This document shows, piece by piece, positions 13,101 through 25,100 of a stretch of DNA of 64,000 nucleotides. This DNA is from Saxidomus purpurata. Lineage: Eukaryota > Mollusca > Bivalvia > Venerida > Veneridae. The stretch spans positions 26,475,195 through 26,539,194 of the forward strand of contig JAFMSR010000019.1 in the NCBI GenBank assembly GCA_022818135.1, in the 5' to 3' direction. Under the pieces are notes generated by a model that had not been told where the DNA came from, searched no databases, and worked only from the letters and a program-made list of their open reading frames with translations. Position numbers and translations under genes: made by a program. Numbering within the stretch: position 1 is the first letter of the stretch; each line of letters begins with the position of its first letter.

Positions 13101-16100
13101 TGCTCGCATCTATGACTCTTTACGTGTGTTTTAATCAACCATCATGTAACTATATAATTAATCACAGTACAGTATATGTGACATAGATTTTGTTTTTCTA
13201 ACGGACGAAAACCACCGTTTTTGAGATATAGTGTGGCTTTAATTTATCGTATCTTGATAAACAAGGGTAATGGTGTTCTTATAAGGAAGTTTATTTTTGT
13301 TTACGCTATTGGTGGGAAACTGAGAAGAATAAAACGCGCACACCTCTACAGTCAATGTACGACTCATTTATGTAATGTACTTCATAACCATGCGGACATT
13401 TGCAAGTCCAGTTGCCTTTTGTGTTAACACAGGTACCGCCGTTTGAACAAATAACGTTCGTTTTGCATTCGTCCTCATCTAGAAGAAAATAAAATGACGT
13501 CGTGATTTAGTTTTAACGGTATTTGTATTTGTAGTGGATACGTATCTGGACAACTGTATTATTTTGAATTTATTAATAAATCTTTTAAGCACATTTTTCT
13601 TGTAGTCTGCATCGAAAATAAAACACAGCATAGGGTCATTTATACATATATTATGATCACAGTTTGACTTGCTAATTAGTTTTTGAGTATGAAATTGTCA
13701 TTACGTAAAAGCTTACCAAAACACGTGTAAATTTTATTCGGCATCAACTCTTGACGGTAGTAACCAGGATCGCATGTGCAGTTCCATCCTCCAATTACAT
13801 CGTCACAGTGACCAAACTGACATATGTAATTTGTATCATTACATTCGTTTTTGTCTAAAAATAAACTTTGATGTTTGCAAACCTTAGAAATATAAACGAT
13901 AGCATTTCTATAAAGAATAAAACAAAAATAATACGTCATTTACCTTTCTACATGTACATACAGTCGAGACTGTTTTAGCGATCCGCTTATATACAGTGAC
14001 CCTCTGTCTTATATGACCATATTGGTTTCCTACCAATGCATTTTCCTATATATTGGGACTGTATATAAAGACTCCATGTCTGATGTGTCCAGTGACTATG
14101 AAATGTGGCTCCCCTAAACAATTATCACTGTCAAATGATACTATTTAGAGCGACTTTTTACTATTTGCCAGCTAGTAACAGTAATCATGGCTGTATTAAT
14201 TTTTCTTTTTGTAAGGACATATTTGGTAAGTCGTACAATTGTTAATTACTATACAAATCAATAAATATATAATTATTATAATGAAATGTTTACTGCACAA
14301 AAACATGTACAACTAATTAAAGCATAGTTTGATTTTTTAACTACTAGTACATGTAAGTAATCATCATGTAAACAAATTATTGTGATTTTTATAGTGGCTC
14401 CCTGTGTATGGATACTTTTTCTACTATCTCCCTTGGAAGGTCGTTGTAGACAATCTTTACTGTATATGAATCTGATAAACTCCTGGTTTTCTAAAGTACA
14501 ACAGTTTTTTATAAAGGCGAGTCCTAATTTTTTATTGAATTTTTTATTGTGGTTTTACGACCGTTTCAACATCATATCAATTAGTTACAAATTCTGCACA
14601 GCAGTTCATCTGGGTAAACTCTGCTCACAAAGAATTCCGTGTAATGGTAAATGGCACGTGACGGTATGTAAACAATAACATGTAACTATATACATTAATG
14701 TATGGAAAAACTGACTGAAGGGGATAATTCTTAGCTTACGAAAATGTAGTAAGATTTGGGATATTTTTGAGTAATTTAATACACGATATCAGCAGAGAGA
14801 GAGAGAGTCACGTGATCTTATCTAGGTAAACATTTCAAAAAGCGGCTTATCAGCTGAGTTCTAACTTCTGTTTACGTTCGTCTGAAGTGTAAGAGTGTAG
14901 GATAATATAGGATTAACTGTTTTATAATTTTGATATTTGCGACTGTAAATACGGTTTTTACTGGTTGCACATATTTTTAACGGCGACAGCGTTAGACGGA
15001 GCTGTTAAAAATGTATGCGACCATTAAAACCGTGTATACGGTCGCAAATATCAAAATCACTAAATAGTTAATCCTATTCTAACGCACAATGTGTTTAAAT
15101 GCGATTTTTATTGCTGTGCGCCAAATTGCAAAGGGTTTGGTTGTACTGTTATCAAATAAATTGATAAAATATATTTTATGTTCTGTGTGAATAACAAAAT
15201 GATAAGTAACTGTTGTACAAAACATGTATGTAGGTTTCCATATTTACATAGGTGTGGAAGAATATGCCTTAAGGTACAACCTCCAGGGGGATGACTTTGT
15301 CATCACGAAATCAACACGAATTTGAAGCAAACACTTCAAAAGGGAATATTTTCATCACTATCACACACCAAGAAGAGCTCTGTTACACAGTGCTGTACCA
15401 TCTGCTTTAACTGGGCCGAAACTTCAACACGGAAGACTTAAAAAAAGTCGAATGGATGATAGCGACACAAACACTGCATCAGAAGATGATGAAATAGTAC
15501 ATTGTATATGCGGAAACCAAAACTGTCATTTCCAGAATCTTCAACCATCAGTTTTTATTACAAAACATTATTGAATCGAAATATATAACAGCAGTAAATG
15601 ATGTAATGAAATAACGTTAATATGTTAAATCTTGAGATACAATGCACCAGAGAAGAACACCTTTTTTAGGAACAGGAACAAAGACCAGGAAATATTTCTG
15701 CCATAGGTACATTGTATTGTAAAGTTTATGATAAGCATAACCTTACAACATATTCGATATATAAGTGTCTCAGATATCATACAGACATTTTCCAATATCA
15801 CCCGAGTGTTTAATCTTCTACAAGATGTGTGTTTTATTTTTCAATGGCAACAAAGTTTCAAAATTTGTTTACAGGACTCACGCTCTGTAGTTCATAAAAT
15901 TGCTGTAATTATACACTATGTAATGGCTGTTTTGTAAGTTTCTTAAATATTCTTGCTAACCTTCGTACATTGTGTTGTAAAGTTTATGATAAGCATAACC
16001 TTACAACATATTCGATATATAAGTGTCTCAGATATCATACAGACATTTTCCAATTCCACCGAGTGTTTAATCTTCTACAAGATGTGTGTTTTATTTTTCA

Positions 16101-19100
16101 ATGACAGCAAAGTTTCAAAATTTGTTTACAGGACTCACGCTTTGTAGTTCATAAAATTGCTGCAATTATACACTATGTAGTGGCTGTTTTGTATGTAGCC
16201 CTACTTCACTATGTAAATTGGAGGCATAAACACGTCCAAATTCTTAATTTATTAAAATAATACCTTCACATGTGACATTCCATGGGTCTGTGGCATTTAT
16301 AGCAAAGCCTTCGTCACAATCACATGTGTATCCTCCAACTGTATTGCTGCAGTTTCCATGACCAGAGCAGTTTGGAATTCTTGTTATATTTGTGCCGTAG
16401 CATTCATTGATATCTGGTAACGAAATATTAGTTTATGTTAGATATTGAGATACCATAGAAAAGACCTATGTCTGAAAGTTTTGAAATAGGAACAAAGACC
16501 AGCCATAGGTATAGTAAAGTTTAGAATAAGCATAAACTTACAACATATTCTATATATAAGTGTCTCAGATATCATACAGACATTTTCTAACTCCACCCGA
16601 GTGTTTAATCTTTTACAAGATGTGTGTTTTATTTTTCAATGGCAACAAAGTTTCAAAATTTGTTTACAGGACTCACGCTTTGTAGTTCATAAAATTGCTG
16701 CAATTATACACTATGTAGTGGCTGTTTTGTATGTAGCCCTACTTCACTATGTAAATTGGGGGCATAAACACGTCCAAATTCTTAATTTATTAAAATAATA
16801 CCTTCACATGTGACATTCCATGGGTCTGTGGCATTTATAGCAAAGCCTTCGTCACAATCACATGTGTATCCTCCAACTGTATTGCTGCAGTTTCCATGAC
16901 CAGAGCAGTTTGGAATTCTTGTTATATTTGTGCCGTAGCATTCATTGATATCTGGTAACGAAATATTAGTTTATGTTAGATATTGAGATACCATAGAAAA
17001 GACCTATGTCAGAAAGTTTTGAAATAGGAACAAAGACCAGCCATAGGTATAGTAAAGTTTAGAATAAGCATAAACTTACAACATATTCGATATATAAGTG
17101 TCTCAGATATCATACAGACATTTTCTAACTCCATCCGAGTGTTTAATCTTCTACAAGATGTGTGTTTTATTTTTCAATGGCAACAAAGTTTCAAAATTTG
17201 TTTACAGGACTCACGCTCTGTAGTTCATAAAATTGCTGCAATTATACACTATGTAGTGGCTGTTTTGTATGTAGCCCCACTTCACTATGTAAATTGGGGA
17301 CATAAACACGTCCAAATTCTTAATTTATTAAAATAATACCTTCACATGTGACATTCCATGGGTCTGTGGCATTTATAGCAAAGCCTTCGTCACAATCACA
17401 TGTGTATCCTCCAACTGTATTGCTGCAGTTTCCATGACCAGAGCAGTTTGGAATTCTTGTTATATTTGTGCCGTAGCATTCATTGATATCTGGTAACGAA
17501 ATATTAGTTTATGTTAGATATTGAGATACCATAGAAAAGACCTATGTCAGAAAGTTTTGAAACAGGAACAAAGACCAGCCATAGGTATAGTAAAGTTTAT
17601 AATAAGCATAAACTTACAACATATTCTATATATAAGTGTCTCAGATATCATACAGACATTTTCTAACTCCACCCGAGTGTTTAATCTTCTACAAGATGTG
17701 TGTTTTATTTTTCAATGGCAACAAAGTTTCAAAATTTGTTTACAGGACTCACGCTCTGTAGTTCATAAAATTGCTGCAATTATACACTATGTAGTGGCTG
17801 TTTTGTAAGTTTCTTAAAAATTCTTGCTGACCTTCGCAATACTTGTTGCTATATTCAGCTTGAGTGTATCCCTTTTTACAATGACATACGACCAGGCCTC
17901 CATCGTCATTACATTCCGTGGTTTTCAAGTCACAGTCATTTTGACTAGGAGTGGAACAAAGTTCAGTTTCATTAGCTGCAAAAGAAGTTAGAAATGTTAG
18001 TTTCATTCAGGACAGTGCGAAATAGTCATCATATAAAACACAATAAAGAATTTAGATGCACGTACAGTAGAAATATAAAAACGATTTTCAAATAATGAAA
18101 AACGGTTACATTTTAAAGCCCATTGAAAATAAAATCATAAATATATGGAACATGGTTAATTAAAACAATACAACTAAAAATCTTTCTCTAATGATAGAAC
18201 CATCTTCTATTCACTCTACAAAAATGTTGACAATTGTCATTTTTTTCATATGAAAGTCGTTTATCAAAAAAACAAAAGAGTTGCAAGACCTTTTTTGGTA
18301 ATACCATTGAAAATATTACTGCACTATATTTCTACCATTTACATAGATTTAAAAAGCAGTTATGAATGTTTCTGCTACAAATAATGACCATTACCACCGG
18401 TATGGCAGCTTTTTTGATAAATGAGAACTACCTCTAATTATGATCATTGGACTTTAAAACAGGCACATCCTGAATCTGGGAAACATTCAAATAACCTCAA
18501 AACATAATTTGTTAAAGTAATCAAAGGATTGTTACCAAACTAAAAGGTGTAAGCTAAACCTTTAAGCAAACATCGACATAAAAAGCATAATCATACGTGT
18601 TGCAGTTCCGTAAAAACATTCATAAACACTTGTTTGATATTTGTTGAGTGAAAAGCAATTTATTACAAAACGTCGCTTTATTGGCACATCGCACGTAAAC
18701 AAAACGATACAATTTCTCGGTACAATTATCAAATAACTTATTTATTCCTTATTTTACATACATTTAACTCATTGTTAACGTTTTGAGAAAACAATCTTAT
18801 GGTGGCAGGGGATAGCCCTTTAAAACGAACATATATTACTGCACGAAGACACACGGGAATATTCTAATCGACATGTCAAGATAGACAATATGTTATACCT
18901 ACATGTATGAAGACAAACAAGACTACATTTAAACGCAGCTGGCATTCTGGACACTGTGTAGAAAACAAAATATGCTGTTGTTTCTTCAGGACAAACATGT
19001 CAAATAACATTCGTATACTGTATCTGCTAGGGGAGATGTTGTAATTTTTGAATAGCTTTGATTTGGCGGTGTTTAGAATTCGCGCTAGCGTAATCTTCAG

Positions 19101-22100
19101 CCAAAATTAAACCACTAACCATATCTTGTCTGCCAAATTCAAACTTAAAGTGCTAGTCACGATATATTTCTGTTTACAGTTTACAATTTAGAAAGTTCAA
19201 TTTCTGTCCATAATTTTCGATAAACAACTTTAATGAAATGTTTTCTATGATATTGTGTAGATTTTAACATTTCCTCAGTTCCTGATGAAAGAGTGAAATG
19301 AGAATGATAATTATTAGAACTGTTAAATTACTGACCAGTAAGATGTCTTAACTGGTTGATGATTATTGACATTTCTTCGTTTAATATGCATGAACATTAA
19401 AAATAATAAAAACCTCTCTTATTATCTTCGTATATTCTGTCGTTTCGTTAGGACAATTTTACGCGATGACATTCATACATGTATATAATGTCATTTCGTC
19501 AAAACAAACCTTTCTAATTACATTCGTTTATGCTGCCTTTGTGTTAGGACAAGCTGCCTAATTACGTTTCGTAAGGACAAACCTATCTCAGAACATTAGT
19601 TTATGATGTCATTTCGTCAAAAGAAACCTTTCGAATTACATTCGTAGATGCTGGCATTTCGTTTAGACAAACATATGTTATAACATTCGTATATGCAGCC
19701 GTTTCGATAGAAAAAAAAAACATATCTAATTACTTTCGATTTTGCTGTCGTTTTGCTTGGACAAACCTATCTTATTACATTCATCTACGCTGCTCTTTCG
19801 TTAGGACAACATATTTAATTACATTCATCTACGCTGCTCTTTCGTTAGGACAAACATATATATTTACATTCATAAAAGTTAACGTCGCTTTAGGACAATC
19901 ATATCTAATTACACTCGTACAGTAGTCGGAACGTAACAGTTGTCAAAATTTGCGTATATCGTGCGTATAACGTGCGTGCAACGTGCGTATAACGTGCGTG
20001 CACTCATCGTGTATTTTGTCAATCGTATATCGTGTATCATATCGTATCATTCATCGTGCAACGTGCACCATATACTATACACGATACACGATATACGATT
20101 CGCGATGCACGATAATCCATACGGTATACGTACGATTCGATGGTGTATTTCGTAGTTAATCGTTTTACTTAGCGTGCACATCTCCCCCAAAAAAGTGCTG
20201 ATTTCGGTTTATATTATTTGGTGTAGTTGCGAGCGAGAAAGACTTCCGGGACAGGTCGAAGACATTTTCACCTCATATCCGAAATTTAGGTCTATTTTTG
20301 CAACGGAAAGGACATCTTTTTTATCTAAACTGCTGTTGTCAATGCATTCCTTAAATTAAAGTGCAGCAGACAAGGTACGCCTGTATCGAAGCAACATATC
20401 GTAGGTATGAAGTTAACAAGTGTTTTATTGGCTATATGCAAATAATACGCCGAATCAACTACACTTTTATGAAAATATTTTAAAGTCCGAAGCAATCCAA
20501 AACGTCCCCAAAACAAAACGTCCCCAGACCAAAACGTCCCCCCATATGACCAAAATGTCCCCTATACTGCCTAATTGGAATAATATATCCGTTAGCTGAC
20601 ATAAAGAGAAAGGTAATTAGGTATTGTCTTTGACTGAATAATTAGTTTGAGTCTCATCAAATGCCTCATTATCATTCAAAACAGGGTCTGAATATTGTCC
20701 AAAATTAATTAAGGCCTCCAGCTGGCCCTTTGTGCGTTGTCCTCTACTCCTGCCTACCTGTTTGAACTTGAGGCTGGGGTTCGCCCCTTAGACTGGGGGG
20801 CCAGGAATAGATTCTCAAATATTGAGCGAAAGTCAAGGTTTTGGTCAGTGAGATCATAAAGCACAGCTATTTTGTAAGATCCTCCTACAAGTGCCCTATG
20901 AAAACAAAATGATCAAATCTGACATACCGCATCTCGCAAAGTTAGAAACTCAAATGATAGATCAGATATTTTTATTCTGGACATCTACATATATACACAG
21001 ATGGGTCTAAAAATCCAGGCTCTGGTATATTAGCTTCAGCTGTTGTAATCCATCTAAACATGTATGTTGCCATCATAGGAAGATTGACAAATTATTGTTC
21101 CATTTATCAGGAATACTCTATAACCTGTTCCTGCATTTATACCAGAAATGATAACAATAGACACTGCATTGAGCTGTCTTTTACATCATCAACCTAAAAA
21201 ACTTGCTATATTGTATATATTTTCAGATTCACTATCATCTCTGTTCTCAATGAAATAAAAAAACAGTCATTCTAGACCAGAGTTTTTGAATACATTATTA
21301 TTATTCATAAATTTTATCAATGCCTAAAAACAGGCTTACCAGTTACCATGTTATAGTGCCCAGCTCATGTAGGTTTATGATAATATCTGGTAATGAGAGC
21401 AGATGATGCAGACAAAAGGGGCCTGGTTTAGGGGCCATGATCCAGGACATACCATACTCACCCACAGAAATATATGCCGGGATTCGAACCACTATCCTGG
21501 ATGGATGGTGTAGAGAATTGAAACTTAAAACAAACACATTTTGCCGCAAAACAGTGCGACCTGGCCGTCCTATGGGATACTTGACAAATTACAAAATGGA
21601 CAAATCAATCACACGTCTTAGGCTGGGCGCAAACTTACTACCAACCAGCTCGGGTTGGTACATACTTTCGGTTGACCAGGTTTGCATCTAGTGCATTGTA
21701 AAATGTAACACCCCTCACTGGCTATTTGACTGCATAGCTTTCACCACACAGAGACTAAAATTCAAGCCAGAAATGGATAAGCTTGGACTTGCATGGTTTC
21801 ACTATTAATAATTATTCTCAGTCTAAGAAAAGCCCTAAGTTAATGTGTATAAAGGTTGTTGGAGAATAACATAGTGGACTGTCAAATGACTGATAAAATT
21901 AGTTATCTAATTTACTCCAGTTGCTATCAGACCCCATCCTGTAGGTCACTAGTCAAAATCCTAAACAATTTTTGTATAAATGCAATTTTTTATATTCAGT
22001 AAGTTCTTAGTATTTTAATTGTAGTAGTAAACATGCTGTTTCACTGGTTAGTGGGTGTTGATTTAAATTGGCAACCCAAAACATAAAAATTCAATCTTGT

Positions 22101-25100
22101 TATTATTTAGCAAATCATAGTCTGCACATAACAGAAATTAGCAGGGAGTGACGGGTGACATGTTGGTAGGGGTTGCCCAACCACTGTACCTGTTACATGC
22201 CTGTTTCAGTTATAAAATACTGTAACTGTAATTTATATCTTATATATAATTTAATACTGTATGGTAGTTTGCACTGTCTGTATGGCACCATATAATATTA
22301 TAATTAAACAAAATTTCACTGGCTATTATCTGTAATATGTTGGGGATGGAGGGGGTAGGGGGGCGGGTTCAGGATAAATGTAAGCCGGTTTCTACTTACA
22401 AACCTACTTGTACTACCTCCAATTGAATGAAACATCAACCCTTTTATCATGATCAGTAAGTAGATCCTTGCAGGTTTGGACTGGCCACTGGCCATACAGA
22501 TGCTACATCTGATCACCTGCATCTTTCTTACCAGTTTAACTATAACAGACTCTTACTCTCTTACTTCAGAAGGAGGCACATAGAAAAAATTGATTTTAAT
22601 CAAGTTGTATACCTTGAAATAGGTTTTATTAGATTTGTAATATATATCAGTCTTGTGAGAACCCTCACACTTGATTAATAATTGTATTTTAGTATTACAA
22701 GTAGTTCTTTTACTGAATATCCTAATTAAATTAAGTAGTAAGTTCTGCAAAGAGCTCATTATTTTAAGTATACAATAGTATAATATCACTAAAAGAGTAC
22801 CATAATCATGTTGTATAAAATGAATAAAACATTTTAAAAAATAAGATTTCTTTTAAGGCTAAGATGGCAAAATTGTGCCTGTGTGGACTTCCCGTAAAGC
22901 CAGTGATACCGGCTAACACCTATTTTTTTGTAGTTTTATTTTTGAACACCTCTATATTAATTGTGTGTAGTTTGTAATCTTAATAGCTTAATAAAGAAAA
23001 TAATATGAAAATCACATCTATTACTAAGTCACAATTTACTCTGGTTGTATAGTTATGTAGTCATAGTACTTCTGCCACTGATCTCCTCTGGTTAGTTTCA
23101 TAAATTGAAACCATTTTAGAAATCTTTCAAAGGGCCTTTTTTCCTGTAAGTGTGGCAGAGGTGGTGCTTGAACTCTGTCCGGTTTATTAAATTTGTTCCT
23201 CATCTCTGATAGTTTCCTTAAAATGCCTAGCTTACATCAATTTGAACAAATATAGATCTTTTAAGTTCTTTCTACATATCTAAATTCCAAAATAACTAAA
23301 ACAAAACTTGAGTACCATCATTGCTGATCTCTATTCTGCAGTCTCATAGTTATTGAGGTTTTTGAAACATGTGAGGTTACACCCCTCTTTATAAATATAG
23401 AGTGTTGCTTAGCTCTTTCATATTGTTGTCAGTCTTCCATCAAATTATTTGCTAATGCTACATGTGTATTCCAAGAACAATTTTTCCAAATGATCTACTA
23501 CATGTATAGTATAAAAGTAAAAGGTAAAGTGCTTTTTTATTATAGTGTCACCCCTATTTAAAGGGCCAGCCATTTCTGACTTATGAGAGACTTTTTGAGC
23601 ACATGTACCTCCCGAATCCTACCATTTAATGCCAGGCACCAGGCAGGTAGGCATACGGTAACCATTATTTAACTAGCTGGCGGCTCACCAACCAGCTATA
23701 TCAGAACGGACCCCTGGTGGGCTTCGAACCTTCGACCTCCCACTCCAAAGGCGGATGCCTAAACCACTAGACCAAGGGAGACGGTATATGTACATGTGTT
23801 ACCACCTCATAATATCATCAGACTTATGTACATAGGATATGCAAACAAAATCTAAATGCTATTATCTCATAGCCTTTATACAGATGAAACTACTTATGCC
23901 ATCAGATAAATTAGATATTGGAATGTACATCATTTTTCTGCCCAGTAATTAACCATCCATTGATGTTCATTGTATCTTCTTCATCATCAGTATATCAAAT
24001 AAACATATAATTCCATATAAGATTATATGTTTCATGTACATACATGTATATGTTAACACCATATATGGCATTTTGAGACTGTATAATCTAGGCTGTGAGA
24101 TGTGTCTTCTCCAGGGTTCTAATTGAATCTGCTATCCACCACTGGATGCAGAGTTGTGTCATGCAATTGGACCATTCCATTATTGTACAGAGGGTCCAAA
24201 ATAATTTTGCAAATGATTTTTAATCTGTTTTTTGGTTCATTTCCTAGAAAGTTTTATAAATTTTATCCCAAAATGGGTGAGAAAATTTATAATACAAAAC
24301 AGTCTGTTTAATTTTACTTTAAATTTATTACTACCCCAATAAAGTATTACTCAAACCACCTCAACAGGGGTTCTGAATCTAAAAGAATGGTAGCAGTGAC
24401 ATAAAGTATATGAAACTGCGTGCCAAGAATTAAACTACATTGAAATAAAGATTAACTTTAATAACCATCTTCACTCTAGAAAATATCACTGTTTCCTAGA
24501 GGTTCATTTTTTCTATGTGTTTTTATATACCCCACCTATAGAATAGGCCACCTTAAACACAATATAAAGTAACATGATATAAAACTTTACATAGAATTAA
24601 TCACCATAGTCCACAGTACATAAATACTGCATTGCGCTTTAATTATCTTCTCTCCTCTAAGAATAATCTTAGATTTCTAGAGGGACATTTTTCACTTTCG
24701 GGCTACCGGAAAAACCTAAATATTGTTCAAAACTTTTTTCTATTAAAACATTGGTCAAAATTAGGGGCTGTATAATCATCACAACTATAAATACTACAAA
24801 ATAACATTAAAAACCCCGTTCCAAATGCTTGATTTATTCGAAAACGCCATTTCAAGCTTTCAGTTTCTTCAATGTCAATTTACCCCACCCACTTGACACC
24901 CATCAACATATCAATTCAAAGTTCCAGTATAAAATTATTATACTTGAACACGGTCCTAAAAAGTGTCTTTAATGTAGAATTTATTTAACGAAAAGTGTAG
25001 ATGGCAATTAACATTAATTACGCCCGTTTTCTCGCACATCGGGATCAATTTCCTGCCAAAGTCACTCCGACAGGTGTTCAAATTTGACACATACTGTGAT

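Larger units (their letters stand above)
15981..17831. repeat. 538-bp tandem repeat carrying a cbEGF exon
   Basis: The block starting AGTTTATGATAAGC or AGTTTAGAATAAGC recurs at 15981, 16518, 17056 and 17594. Spacing is 537, 538 and 538 bp. The first three blocks each run into one cbEGF exon; the last runs into exon 17832. Introns differ at several positions (for example GGAGGCATAA, GGGGGCATAA and GGGGACATAA), so these are true separate copies. Confidence 0.95.

Noticed and set aside
15728..17808. Repeated plus-strand open frames (MFNLLQDVCFIFQW...)
   Set aside because: They repeat because the 538-bp unit repeats; the coding content is on the minus strand and these lie in introns.
21437..21691. 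Small plus-strand protein
   Set aside because: It is the SITRLRLGANLL tail of a decayed LINE, not an independent gene.
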